64,000 nucleotides of DNA from Dimorphilus gyrociliatus (lineage: Eukaryota > Annelida > Polychaeta > Dinophilidae). Below, one piece after another: positions 46,270 through 60,200 of this stretch. The position numbers and the translations under genes were made by a program. Location of the stretch: positions 1,116,001 to 1,180,000 of the forward strand of contig CAJFCJ010000012.1 in assembly GCA_904063045.1 (NCBI GenBank), given 5' to 3'. The notes under the pieces are model-generated. The model did not search any database. It had not been told where the DNA came from and was given only the letters and a program-made list of their open reading frames with translations. Position 1 is the first letter of the stretch; the number at the start of each line of letters is the position of its first letter.

Positions 46270-49200
46270 ATGTCTCGATCTTTTGTTAGATCGCCTAAAA
46301 ACAATTTGAAATCAACGAATGAGGAGTACAATAGATTGCTGACGAAACGAAGGAAAAAACATCAGATTTATGGAATGAGATTAGAACCAATTACAGAAAC
46401 TCGTCTCCTTTCAAGAGAAAAATCTAATATTAGTGGTGTACTTTCGGAGAATTCGTTCAATGGCGTCTTATCTAGCCCCTCGCTTTCTCGATCGAAAAGT
46501 GCTCTCCTATATAGAAACATTGATCAGGTTTTATATACATAGGGCAAACAAATTATATACATTGTTCTTAATATAAAAGTACTCCTTTTGATATATTGTT
46601 ATCTAAATAATTAATCTATGTATTTACTTATATCTAAAAATGTGTTAAAGTAAGATTTTTCATCCAGAAAACGCTTGTTAAATTCTTTTTTATCTTCTTT
46701 CATTAAACAGCCACTCCTCCATTTTAGAAAGGCGGTGAGAATGATTCAACTCTTACTAAAAGCCACCACATCAAGCAGGTAAAGGGGGTGGGAGATTTAG
46801 ACAATTATCTACTAATACAGTATAACATAGTACGTAAATATATAAATATAATAGTTTCGTAGGAATAACCAATTATCTGCTAGTTTCTATTAAGATCACT
46901 GCTTCTATATTTCCATTTTATTTATCCAAATCAATCTCTAATAGGAAATATGATCATAATTTGAAATTTTTTTATTGTTTTAATATAATGATTTTATATT
47001 TCACAAACTATGAAAAAATAACGAAACATCACATAAATTTTACAGAAATCCTACTAAAACGAAAAGGTTCTACTTTTCTTTTTAAAAAAACAAAACAAAC
47101 GAAAAACAAAAAAAAAACCAAAAAAAAAGAAAGAAGGCTTTGTCAATTTTTCTTTTAATTCTTTTAATTTTTAGTCTTTTTTTTATTTTATTCGTGTATT
47201 AAATATTTTACGTTTTCTTTGTTTTTGTATGAATATCGTGCTTAACAAATAAGCGAACAAGCAAACCTATTATAAAAGATAACTAATAACAATAGCAATT
47301 GTAACTTTAACAAAGTTTTGTTTGCAAATGAACAAAAGCAGCAAAATAATAATGTTACTGCCATTATTTGTTATTATAAAGATTTCTATCATTTTGCACA
47401 ATTTGAATGTAATTTCTTAATTATTATTATCATTTTTGAGAAGATAACAAGAAAATCGCATTTAGATTTTTATTATTTATGCACGATTATTATCAGGGGT
47501 CCGTATGATTTGTCTTCCATAAATTGCACCGGCTTTTAGCCTTAACCCATTTAATCCTCACTGAATTTATCCTTGATAATGTATTTCTATCCATTCTCTA
47601 TGATCGTTAATCACTTTTTCTCTTTTTTTTTGCAAATAATCTTACGTAGAAGGGATAAACAAAGAACGGAAGCTAAGCTACTCTCATTCGCTCAATATCA
47701 AGATGAAATTACTCAATCTAGACGGGGTAATTATGGACCAGGATTAATTTTCGATCCAAATGCCTATAAAGCCCAAAGGGAGGTCCAATTAAGTCAGGAA
47801 GCCAAACTGATTTTATGCATGGATCCAAAAATTCGAAATGACGATCAAAGACACATTGCCCTAGTTTCTCTAAGTCAAGCTGTCAAAGCATTTAGGTTGG
47901 TAAAGAACGATGATTGACAGTTTCTTAGATTAATGTCCTTTGTTATTCTTAGTGAATTTCCTCTGCATATGCAGCAGAAATTGGTTAAAGTTGGCTGGTA
48001 CGAGAGATTTGAATCAAAGCGAGTTATTATTCGACAGGGGCATAAAGCTGATAATTTCTATTTAATCTTGTCTGGAACTGCAATTGTAACTGTACTTGAC
48101 GTTGACCCAAAAACAGGCCAATCTTTCAGCAAAACCGTTGCTTTTCTAGGGAAGGGTAATAGCTTTGGCGTAAGTAGAGAAAGATCAAACATACTTTTCA
48201 AAATAAATATAGACTTTATAGCCTATTTAATTAACTTTTAAACCTAGGAATTGGCTCTCATGCACGGAGGAACAAGGAGTGCAACTGTCACCTGTAAAAC
48301 TGGCGTTGAATTATTAGCTGTTGGCAGAGAAGATTTTGTTGACATATTTATGCACATTGAAAAAGATAAAGAGCCAAGCCATATAGAATTCTTAAGGATA
48401 ATAAATGAATTTCGAGATTGGCCTATTGAGAAACTTCCGTGGAATGATCCCAAGATCTGCTTATTTACTTTTTTTAGACGAGGTGTTGTCATGTGTCCTG
48501 ACAGTAACAAATCCGACTGGATATATGTCATCAAGTCAGGATCTTGTAAAGTATTAAAATCGTTAGAATACACTCAACCTAACCTCTCCGGTTTAAAACA
48601 AGAAGAGTATTCATCGAACCAATCAACCCCTCGGCGTAAGTCGTTTCTAGTCAATTTTTTTTGTCGTTTTGTGTACGATAAAGTTTAAAGAAAGAGAATT
48701 TAGAGCTAAACTACACGCCCATTAATTCAATGTTAATGCGTCGGTAGTGATTACAATTTAAATAGAGTTTGTGAAAAGGGTTATTTACTCTAATCAATGT
48801 TTCTTTTTTGTTATAAGTAATTGCACCACCTCGTTTAAGAGCTGGATTAACTCAACAGAAAAATCTTACAAGCTTGTCAAAAGACTCCTTAAATGCTGTT
48901 CAACAGCTAGATGCATTGTTGACATCAAGGAAAAGGGATGGTCTTGCAAACAAAGCATTACTTCCACCCATTAAAACTTATAATAAACATAAAAAGAAGT
49001 ATAAAGGTATCTTAGCGTATTTTGATTTACGTTATTTAAATGAATATCAAACAAAACTAGAGATAATATTTGAAAAGGAATTTTTATTGTAGATTATACT
49101 GAGGATATAAAACATAATCAACAATTAGAAAGTTTATTGCGAGAGCGATTATCAAATTCACAGAGTATTCCAAAAATTCGTATAGAAGACGACGAAGAAA

Positions 49201-49684
49201 AAAGCCAAGAAGCAGTCAAAAAAACAAAAATATTTGTGCAAATTGCATCTCTGGGCCATAAAGACACATTTGTTAGTAGAATAAAAGTTTTTAAAAATAG
49301 CTGCAGTTGTTTTGTTATTAACATTTCCTTTTTTCTAATTTAATCAGGGATTAGAACATCTGGTTTTTAACGTAATGAGAAAATGTACAAGTGTAACTTT
49401 GGTATCTGATGGTGCAGAAGCTGTTTTAGTTAGTAAGAAATTTTTCCAACAGCATCTTAGCGATGATTTTTTAAAGATACTCAGGAGAACGGTTAGTTTG
49501 ATATATGAATATTTCATTTTGTTTACTCGATTTATGATATAAATTTTAGATAAGGCCCTATCCCACTGAAGATTCTCTTCAAGTAAAATTACAAGATAAA
49601 ACAAATTGGGATGCATATAAAACTATGGCCATTAATAATCAAATATTATATAATCACTTTGTACATGATTTATTATTTACATAG
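46270..49684 (+). CDS. Cyclic nucleotide-binding domain protein, CNBD2-like, copy 2
   Basis: Ten exons close to 1824 nt (607 aa): 46270-46527, 46711-46778, 47650-47895, 47953-48169, 48248-48635, 48818-49006, 49093-49271, 49348-49491 and 49550-49684; nine are listed and they account for the whole length, so the count is nine. The exon PLLHFRKAVRMIQLLL is homologous to PLLRFRLAAKAISLVL of copy 1. The binding fold is complete: FPLHMQQKLVKVGWYERFES, RVIIRQGHKADNFYLILSGT, then a canonical phosphate cassette FGELALMHGGTRSATV with the Glu and Arg that contact cyclic nucleotide phosphate. A second partial fold follows (WIYVIKSGSCKVLK ... CTSVTLVSDGAEAVLVSKKF). The N-terminal exon donor (GTTTTA) is weak. 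Family role: cAMP-responsive ciliary/sperm protein. Confidence 0.9.
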
Positions 49685-50850
49685 GTAATTTCTATTTTCA
49701 ATCTAATAAACTATCAGATCAATTTGGAATAGATAAAGTAAACAAATATATTTTTACTTTTACTTATAGTTAAAAATTCTTAAGATTTTTGAAGGACAGC
49801 AATTTCTACTGCAAAATCTAATATTTTCAAATTCATTTACATAGTTTTCGTATAAAATCGTAGAAGCTATCTAGAAAGAAGATACTCTCAAAATCGTTTT
49901 ATAACGTTTTCCCTTTCATTACTCTATACTTTTTGCTGATACCCAATATTTATATCTCCATGTCAGTTTTCGTTTGGGTTAATTCTGTGTCAATTTTCTT
50001 TCCTGTCTATTGTAGGGACTTAACTTATTTAAGCTATACACTTCTACATAGTTTAAATTAATCTATAATATAAATATACTTCAATATTTGATGGAAAACG
50101 CAATTTATAGTTTATTACATAGATTTTCTCGACATTAAAAAGTTTACGAGAAATTTTAGAAACAGATTGCCTCTAAAATGGGATAAGACGGACAAAAAGC
50201 ATTTATTAATTTATATTAGAATTTATAATTTATCAATTAGGAATCCCTCGTTAACTGCTTTATTCTCCTTTTTTGTAGTTTATCAAGAAGCTATGGCTAA
50301 CAACTCCTCTTGTTTTCTTTGATGCATGATAATTATATTACCAAAAGAGACGTATAGAATAAATACAAATGTATTTCTATATAAAATTAAAGCTGAGTAT
50401 ATTACTACTAAAATTTTCTATAGCAAAAGTATCTTTTATGTTCATTATATCCTATATATAAATAAAATATTTTCCTCATATCCACAAGATGGCCCTAGTA
50501 CTCATACGCTTACAAGAAATTTAAAAAAGAACAACTGATCTTCAGTTAATGGAGCTGCGATTTTGTAAAAAAAAAAGAATGTAAGGCGTATTTTATTCAT
50601 TGAAAACAAGAATCAAACTAATGATAACATCAATCTATGCTATACTTAGGAAAAGATTTGATAGTGCTTTATATAAATCAAAAAAACTGATTGGCAGCTA
50701 AAGGAAAACAAATATTTTTTTATTTATTAGACCGTTATTCTCTTTTTCACGCTTTTCAGATTTTATTACTGAAAGAGTAAGAATCTTTTGAAAATATATA
50801 TTTCACTAGGATATGAAAGAAAGAATAAATAGAAAAAGAATATAGAAAGA

Positions 50851-50943
50851 GAACTAGAGGGACAGAGACAGAGAGAAGGTGTAGCGAGAAAGAGAGAGAC
50901 AGAGGGCGGGGGAGGGGGGGCGGGGGAGAGGGAGAGAGAGAAA
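50851..50943 (+). repeat. Purine tract with G-run core
   Basis: GA-rich tract on the plus strand with a core of four G runs (3, 5, 7, 5) separated by single bases at 50,904-50,926. It is potential G-quadruplex DNA on the plus strand. Confidence 0.85.
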
Positions 50944-53900
50944 AAAGCATTCTATAAAAGAAGAAAAAAACCAAAGAAAATCGCTTTTTCTTCTTACGCT
51001 TAAAGAAGTGCAACAAATTTTAGTCGCTTTACAATAAAACTCATTCAATTATAGTAACTGTTAAGCCGCATAGAAGAAATAAAGTTCAATCATAATTTTG
51101 TTAGTGTTGTTAAAAATTCTTCGCTTTTTTTAAACGTGACGTTGTAGCGGATGATTATTTCAATAGAGTAAGGTTCTTAAGTTTTTCCTTCTTTAACATT
51201 TCTAATGCCCTACTCTTGAAATAAATGCACTGTTATCAAGATTCTTTTGGTGAATAGTACTTACCAGTTACCTTACTCTTGTAATTACTCATGTAATAAC
51301 CTTTATAATACTTCAATATCAACAATAGCATAACAATTAGCAGTTATTCCTATCGTGTCCGTAACTTTACATAAATTAAGGTTTCAGTAATTAAAGCAAA
51401 TATGATTAAGATTAATGAATAATTCATTCAAACGAAAGACTTTTTATATTTGAATGTTTCTTAAAAAATCCATACAATATACTCTTTTCATAACAGATAG
51501 TCTATTACAAGTAATCATTCTACGTTTCTATTATTTAGCTTTCTATAGCGTAAAGAGTCATCCTTAGAGTGTATGTCTTTAAAGTATAGTATTGTAAACT
51601 TTTAATAGATATTAACTACTTTATTAAGAAGATAAATCTTTGTTCTTCACTCAGTAAAATGAGTTATTATCTTCTACCCATTGCACTTTTTCGCGCCACT
51701 ATATTCTTATCTCTAAACATTGTTTAGTTTTCTATAAACTCTATTTTTATCAAAATTGTAAATAGACGAAATTTTATAGTCAGTTTGTTTATATCTTATC
51801 TTTAATATATTTCCCAAGCTCAATTAGGAAACAGAACTGTTCTCTTATCCTAGAAATCTGCTTAGTGTTTTTTCCAAAATCTAGAATGAATTAATTATAT
51901 TAAATAAGAGAAGTATACAATAATGACCTACTTATTTTGCTTTGTATGCAAAGTAAAAATCGCATTTCTTTCAATTTGTTTCTGTAGATCTATTGCATTT
52001 CTCTCTGTCTCTGTCTCTCTGTTTAGATTCCTATTTCTCTCTCTCTCTTTTTTTTTCTCTGTTCTGTCTTTCCTAGTCTTCTTGCTGGACAATCTCTATT
52101 TCTTTCTTACACCTTTTTGTTTCTCTCTTTTTTGTTCTGAAATTATATTAGCCGAATGATGAAAAAAATCTTACATAGCGATAGGAATAATAAAATTCTC
52201 TTCGTACGACGCAGAAAACAGTCCACTTATAGAAATAGTTACAGTGTATATTGTGAATAGGAAGATATTGATAAAACAAAACTAGCTGATATATAATCGT
52301 TATTAAGAGGCTTTAAAGTTTGCATTTTGTTGATATTAATCTTGAAGATTATTGAAGAATAATATTACATTGCATTATTATCATTTCATCTCCTTAGTTT
52401 CATACAGTAAACAATACGTTTCTGCAATATATAAAATATCTAATTTGTTCTCATTTATTACTAATAAAAAAATAATATATTAGTAATATTTAGTACATCA
52501 AAAGAAGTAATTCTGCAATGATTTTATACTGCCTACACGTTGTATTTCCTATTAGACATTTCTTATAATATATTAAATTCTTCAATATTTAGCCGTCTTA
52601 ATCAAAGAGTGATTGCTTAAATGTCGATAGTTCAATAATTAATACTACCAACTGAATTAAATACTAAAAATAGACAGTTTTCCCACTCGAGGGTTTTACT
52701 TTTTAAATTAACTAGCTAATCTTCATTTCGTGACAGTTGTCTATTACTTATCATACAGTAATTACTGATTGAACCGTCATTTTCCAAGTACGAAATAAAG
52801 TCAATTTCATAGTACAAAAGATTCAAGATCACAGATAGATAATAAATAATTAGTTAAAATGTTAACTCTGTCTTTTATAAATAGTAAAAAGTCCTAAAAA
52901 GTAAGATAGAGATACTAGGGAATGAAAAACAAGCATTTTTGCCTCTAAGCATGTATATTATTTTAATGGATGACAATTAAGTGTATTTCTATGAGTATAT
53001 TTTATTCTGTTTTTGATTGAAAATAGTTGTTTTCTTTTTATATAAAAAAAAAGATTCTTTCCTGTAAAACTTCAATCAGAAATATTTTTTATATCAAATA
53101 AAATAGAATAAAGTAAAAATTGACACAAAAACTCCTTTAATGTTATTTGATTTCTACATTTTTTAACCACATTTCCATTGATGTGGAAAGATGAAAAATT
53201 TTTCTAACCAAATTATTTACATTCATGGCATAGCTGTTCTTTTTTCGTTTCTTTCTCACTCGCCTTTGCTCTCTTTCTTTCCCTTTCTATCATCTTAACT
53301 ACAACCAAATGTTGTTATTTTTGTATATTTATTAGTGTTTATTATAAATAATTGTATTGTATTCAAATTGATGAAGATGATTTCATATTCTCAATAATTT
53401 TTTTTCTTCATTATTTTTTAACCTAACCAACATAATTTCCTATAAATGTGAAGGTTGATTCGCTACCTTTGCTAATTTAATATGTAGTAGTCGATAGATG
53501 GCGTTACTCTAACAACAAACTTTTCTACTTAGGAATGTTGAAGATTTGAAGGATAGTAGTAAAACAAAAAAGGTTAATAAAAGTACAACCAATACAAATT
53601 CTATTAGCATAAAATAGAATGGTTTTTTAATAGAATAGAAAAGGAAATGTAGTAGAATGGCTTTAATCAATGTATAATTTAACCCAAGAAGAATAGAGTC
53701 AAACGCTGCAAAGAAGTTTAGCCAAGTGTGCCATAAAAATGCGAGTTTTGCATGTCGACGTTTAATTAGCCTTAAACGAAGCTGGCTATTTGTTTACTTT
53801 AGCTGTAACTATCGAAAAGAGGCCTATCAAGTCCAATTATTTACAGTTATATTTTCCCCCTGTTACCCGTTTTAGTTACCTATTTACGACCTACTTTGGG

Positions 53901-54452
53901 TTCATTTGTAAAGAATAATTTGAATAGGCAAACAAATATTTAATAACTTTCGAATCATTAGATAAATTGAAAAAAAAAACGAAATGAATTAATGTAGGAC
54001 AAACCCAGATCATTTATCGTGATTTTATTATTACGGTTATTATTGTGTTATTCTTTTTATCCAGTTGTATAGCGTCTGCATATCGTATTGTGCCTGGAGC
54101 GTCACATTCCCCTCACCTATTCGATGCGAGTTCCACTCCGCAGATCTTGTTTATGTAAATCAATCGAAGCGTACTATTTCCTTCTTTATTTCGAGCACGA
54201 TTATCACCAACTCATTAACGGCACTATGCAGAAATGGCGGCGGGGCGGGAAAATTATCGGTAGAGATATATAGAGTAATTGGATTCGTAATGAGTTCCGA
54301 ATGATCAGATAGAGGACTGTGACAAGATGGCAGTTGACAGACACAATCCGCGCTCAGCTCTCATTTCGCCCAATTTCGTCTCCAACAAACAACGCTTTTC
54401 CTCTTTTTCTACTTATTATTTTCCTCTTATTTAACTCCCGAAATCCTTATTG

Positions 54453-54492
54453 GTATATATATATATGAGTGTACGGCTATATATTGTATATA

Positions 54493-54530
<38 letters not shown>

Positions 54531-54537
54531 TTTATAT
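54453..54537. repeat. (TA)n repeats followed by GT-rich sequence
   Basis: Two TA runs separated by GAGTGTACGGCT-type sequence, then a short GTGTGTGTG stretch just right of it. Confidence 0.9.
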
Positions 54538-56039
54538 GTGCGTGTGTGTGGGAGCCTGTGTGGGAAATACCCGAGATCGTGTATATTTCCAGTTTACACT
54601 GTAATAGCGAATTGTGAGTAGGTTTACTGGTTTGTTGGAGGGGTGGAAAACATCAAAAACCGATCCCTTTCGGCCGAGTTTTCTTTCCTTTTAACCCTAT
54701 TTTCCACTCCCCTTAGAATATATAATACCGCAATATAAACTAACGCTATCTATAGGCTTTATGACATGTTTGTGTATGTAGAGATTAATAAATCAAAGCA
54801 CGTGTAAGCGAGAACGCACGCTGACAAACTGGTTTCGTGCAAAGTTTTTAAAAGCAGACAGGCAGGCAGGATTAGGCATTTATTTTCTTTCCATTAAATC
54901 GTGCCGTTCTTAAATGTCGTCCGTGATGTAAGATTGCGTAATTCGTCTGATCTGCTTTTTTTAATACTTTTTTTTAAAAATACAACTCTCTTTTGTGTCA
55001 TCGGTAGTGCTTTTTTTTGTTTTTATCTCTCCTCCCTCCCCACTTCCTTTTGCGCTCTTTCCTTCTCTCATCTTATTTGCTCCTTTCTATTATTTTTCCT
55101 AGTGGGCGAATGGTTAGAGAGGCGTAAGAAAAATATGCACGCCCCTCGTCACTTTACACTAGGCCTGATACTGGAATAGTGTAGATGGAAATGTAAAAGT
55201 CGAAAATTTCTCGTATAGGTGAAATATGCCTAAAAAGAGCTGATTGGACGAGCCGTTGGTTTAGAACTCAAAGGTTACGCATCGGTAAAAAACTGATAAG
55301 GTTTCCTTCAATTCGACAAACGTAAACCTTTACCTCTTTTGAAGCGCATGCACCTGCAAAGCACACGTTTTCTACCCTCGAGACAGACTTTACTTGCTTG
55401 CACACTATGATAAAAAGCATAAGAGGTGATTTATAGCCTATGACAATACCATTTAAATATATAATGCATATTTTTACTTATGCGATTAATCTTTATTAGT
55501 AATTTGTATGGCAAGTATTTCTCCTACTAGTTTAATAGTATTTACTTTATTTCTCTTAATAATCATAACAAGTTTGATGATAAATAGTAAATCACGATAT
55601 GTTCCTTGAACTCTTGAAAAACTTACTTGTGTACATTACCTATAGAATTTATAGATTATTGATTTCTTATTTTCTATTGTGGACAAATAGGCCTAGAAAT
55701 ATTAAATTACAAGAAAATTTATTCCTTATAACCTCTCAGCAAAAGGCTGAAATATATAAACTTGAACTTCAAAGAATTTTTTAAGTGCCAATATTTGTCC
55801 AAAAAACACCACTAGGTTTAAGTTTATTTAAAACTATTTTACATGAATAATTGAATGCATTGGTTGCATTTTTTCCCTCTCCCAATCCTTACTTTATCGA
55901 TTAGGCAAATTATTCAATTATCTTCTTTGTCGTGATTATCGTAAAGTAGAGGAATGGAATTATTTTCACGTACTCAAGCATATTTTATAAATTTCTTTTA
56001 CTGTATATATACAATATAATATGTATAGAGATAGTGGAT

Positions 56040-56041
<2 letters not shown>

Positions 56042-56071
<30 letters not shown>

Positions 56072-56072
56072 C
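56042..56072. repeat. (GA)n microsatellite
   Basis: About 15 GA units without interruption in the spacer downstream of the protocadherin. Confidence 0.95.
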
Positions 56073-57246
56073 TAACAGCCCAAAAAGAGATACTTGAAGC
56101 ATGTCATATAAACCGCACCTGCATGCATGTATATATTAATAATTTATCAAATGTCTTCCCTGGTAACTGATGCATTTTAGTAAAGCACGCACCAAATGTA
56201 CAAACGTTCAAATAAGTTTGTTTTTAATAAAATACTACATTTCAAAAATTAATGATAATTAGAATACATTTTAAGAGAAGACCAAGTGAAACTTGGACAA
56301 CCCATTCCCATAAATAAACTATATACATATATATATATATACTTTATATATATGTATAAATAGCAAGAAATACTAGCACTCGTACTTTACTATATTAGTC
56401 GTTGAGAAAACGACACATAGAATTCAGTACCCTTTATTTTAGTGATTAGTCATTAATGAAATGTTATTGGAATCCTCGCTTTACTTTGTATAACTGCTTT
56501 TCAACACTCAAATCACTTTCTTGAGTATTTATTATGCCAATTTTTTATTTTTATCTAATCTATATATACTGTATTATATTATTATTGTTTGTTGTTTGTT
56601 GTCACTTTTATATAGGATATTATTTGGAAAAAGAAATAAAATTCTTTGACGCAAGAAAAATTGCGCGAAGAGAGAAATAGTGTAAATGTCTTGGTTTTTT
56701 TTCCTTTCATTATTTAGTGCATTTGACACTCTCCTCCTTATTTCAAAGTCGATCAACACCTGCCCTTATGACTTCTGCTTCCGGCGTCATTTATGTCATA
56801 TTATAAATGTTTATATATTTAAAAACGACCCAGTGACTTTGCATAAAAAGTGACTGAGTGAAAGAAGAATAATAAAAAAAGATTTGTAAGAGTTATTTGG
56901 CTCTGATATATGCATTATTCACCTTCACTTTCGTCCCTTTTTCTGTTAGAATTAGACGGTATTCTTTAAATTATTTACACTTTTCATGGGTAGTAACGCC
57001 CGCTTTGAGGTTTGTAAGCGGTTGGTTGAATAATTATGTAAGACTAAACAGGAAAATGTGTGAAATTAATCCTTTAAGGAATTTTAGGCATTCGTCAATT
57101 TTAGTTTATAAAAGTTATGCTTTTTACAATTCATTTACAGTAGTTAATTTAAAAGAAATTTGCAGAATATAGCAGATTAATTAGAGTTGCCTAAAAGTTC
57201 ATTCATTTGTCCCTCATAAATCAGTACTGGCCAAAAAAGAATAATG

Positions 57247-60200
57247 TCATACGATAATGTCATCGTCATGGTGGTGTAAATGCACTGAGTGTTGGTCGAT
57301 ATCATAGCTACCGGATGTTGCTGTGCTTTCACCGTCCCACTGATCGGAAGACATGGAGCCCCTCTTCCATTTACTCTGATTCTCCCCCTTGAGTGGCGCG
57401 AATCTCGTTGTCAATTTACCTTGTTGCGGTTGTCGATTAGAGAGTAGTCCGTCGTCAAATTGAAGTGGCGAATTGGAGCCATATCTATTAGAGATTTGTT
57501 CGAATTTACCGGGTGGTTTAAGAGAGCTCTTCTTTGGATTTTTTAATAAATTAGCTTTGGCGTCAGATACTGCAAAAGAAATGAAAAGATAATAGTTATT
57601 TTATTTTTATAATTAATAAATATAACTGATTACTTACGTCGAACCAAAGATGGGAATCCTTCCTCGCTTGGTCCCTTACCACTATCCGTATTTGAATTAT
57701 TTGAAAGATCCGATTGGTCGCTGTGAGAGTCGTGCTCTCGGCCGTACCATAAATTATTAGGCGACGTCACGGGTGTCGACGTTTTAGGTAATATCGGACC
57801 GTTTTTACAGACGTATCGTGGGGGCTGTTTGGAAAATTGATAACATATATAAAAAAGAAAGAAGAACTTTGTAAACAATCGTAAATTATTCGACTATCTA
57901 TACGCGCGACCGATGTAGAATAACAAAACAAACAAAACCCGTTAGAACACGTTTCAGTGAAGGGGCAACAAAACGAATTGTATTCGTTCTATTCCTTAAT
58001 TTCCAATTTGCCTTCTTTACCCCTTTCCCAGTACATTTTTCACGCTGGTTCGCCTAAGTATAATTAAAACACTACCCAACCCTGCTTACAAGGACATGCC
58101 GTCTATTTTCCGTTAACCGATTGACCTCTAACACTGTGGGTTCTGTTATACCCTTTAATCATTTTTCACGTGCGTCCCGCCTTCAAATTTTTTTTCCCAT
58201 CTTTTTTCTTTCTATAACCTTTTGGATTTTTCTTTGACACTCTGTTAATGATTTATTGTGAGCCTAAGCATATGCCTTATTTAAAGCCCTATTAGGACCG
58301 TGTCTCAAAATGCGAGTGGGTAAACAAGTTAAGCGTGTTGATTTTAACTTGACTTTGAAAAAGTTTATCCTTTGTAAAAGTCGCGTGCCCGCCCCCATTT
58401 TCCTTTCAATAGAGGTGCATTTTTAGTATATAAAATTCTATGCTTTTCGTAAATTAAGGATATTTTCTTTTATATGCTTTTAAATTAGCACCTTTTTGCT
58501 AAAACGATGAGTCGGTGCCGTAGAGGCGTCTCCATTCTTCCAAACTGTCAGGTAGACTGCTTACTGCGGGCGTCGGTTGCGAGTTATGTAATCAAATTAT
58601 TTCCCCCCTAACGCTTTTTCCACCCCACTATTTCATCCATAAAAGTCTATTCTCTCTACTGGAACACACTTTCCCTCTTTTCTATTACTGTTTCTCTCTT
58701 TCTCTCTCTCGTACGCTCGCTGTGTCTCTCCCTCTTTCTGTTTTTGTCCTATGTTTTTACTCTCCTTTTCATTGAATAAAAGTGGAATGAACATTAATAC
58801 AGTCGACTGTTTACATTTTTACTATCATAAAAAGCAAAGGAAGGAACTTGAATGACTGCTGACAGACGAAATACATGTTCAATTGGCTACGCTATTAGAA
58901 TTCCTATAGGGGTGTTGTCGAAGGTTATTTATTAGAGGTATTCAGGAGGTTAAACGATTTACAGAGCCTAAGAGAAGAACACAGAAGTCGGTAATAGTAC
59001 TTGAGAATAAAAAAGAAACTACATATAGGTAAAAAAGCATAACCTCTGCTTTATATTATAAGACCAAATGCAAAAATTCATTAGAATTGACAGGATCTTT
59101 TGAAAGAAGATTTTTTCAAGTACAAAAAACCCTTTGTCCATACTTTGAACGATAGGGACGACAGTTGCGTGATTAGTCTGGTATGGCGCCGTTTTTTTAC
59201 GTCTTCCAACTCGTCACTTCATTCATTCACTCAATTTTTTTAACACAACTTAGTGTATAAAAAAGAGACGAAGATTTCAACCCTTTCACTTTTTTTTAAC
59301 TATTTCAAACTTATTAGTAAGAATAACTTTTCCGCTTATGATTCTATAAAAAAAAAACGATTCGTTTCCAAATTGTAACGTTAATTCCCTACCCTTTTTC
59401 ACACGGTCTTTAACTGGTGCTAAATTAAAAGAGCGCGCTAATTATCCTAATTATTTCTTTACTTAATTAACTGTGACAAAACTTTTAATCCATTTTCAAC
59501 AACGCCTATTGAAGGAGGGAAAAGTATGAATAATCCGAAACGAATACAGATAGGATTTAAGCCATGGAAGCGTATTGAAATTACTATTAACATTTCTTTG
59601 ATCTTAATAAAAATTTTCTATTTTCAAGAAAGGTTAAAAAAGACTAAAGGATTTATGGGTGTGAGAATAGGCCTATGAAAATAGTATGTATATTTATAAA
59701 TATGCTATACAAAGATTAATTATAGCCAAAATATCTATTTCTTCCCTTGCAAGACTGCTTAAAGTGATCTCAATCGGCTTGATTACGTGTGGCTTATTTT
59801 GAATCGGATATATACGGCCAATGTTTACCCTTATTATTTATCTTTAGCCCGTTGAATAAATAGCCTACTAGTATAATTGGTGCATAACCCGATCAAAACA
59901 CTAATTTCTAACATCAAACAGGTTGAATTTCGGCGATTGTAGCCGATTAATATAAACAAAGCACCATAAATTAGCATATGTTTGAATAGTTTGATCGAGC
60001 GTTATTAAACGAAGACCTTAAAAGTATTGAAACCGTCAGAACGTAAAATGAGAATGTGTCGAAAATTGGGTAAACACTCGACTTTGTTGAGATTCAGGAC
60101 TCGTGAATTTTGTAGGTCAAATAGCGCATTTCGGCAAGCTGACCCCTGAACTTTAAATTTAGCGCGCTTTTTGATCTTACAGCACAAACGACCTGGCTAA

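Larger units (their letters stand above)
49685..57246. other. Gene desert, 7.6 kb
   Basis: Between the stop codons of CNBD2-like copy 2 and the protocadherin (convergent orientation). It contains CT-rich tracts (about 51,998-52,055), a G-rich tract (50,904-50,926), TA arrays (54,453-54,537; 56,320-56,355), a GA array and one AGATGGCG element. Open frames here are short, without splice context, and mostly in simple sequence. No gene is supported. Confidence 0.6.

Noticed and set aside
54065-54304. Overlapping plus-strand frames of 61-79 codons
   Set aside because: Two conflicting frames in the same DNA, no motif, no splice support; could at most be an unrecognised 5' exon.
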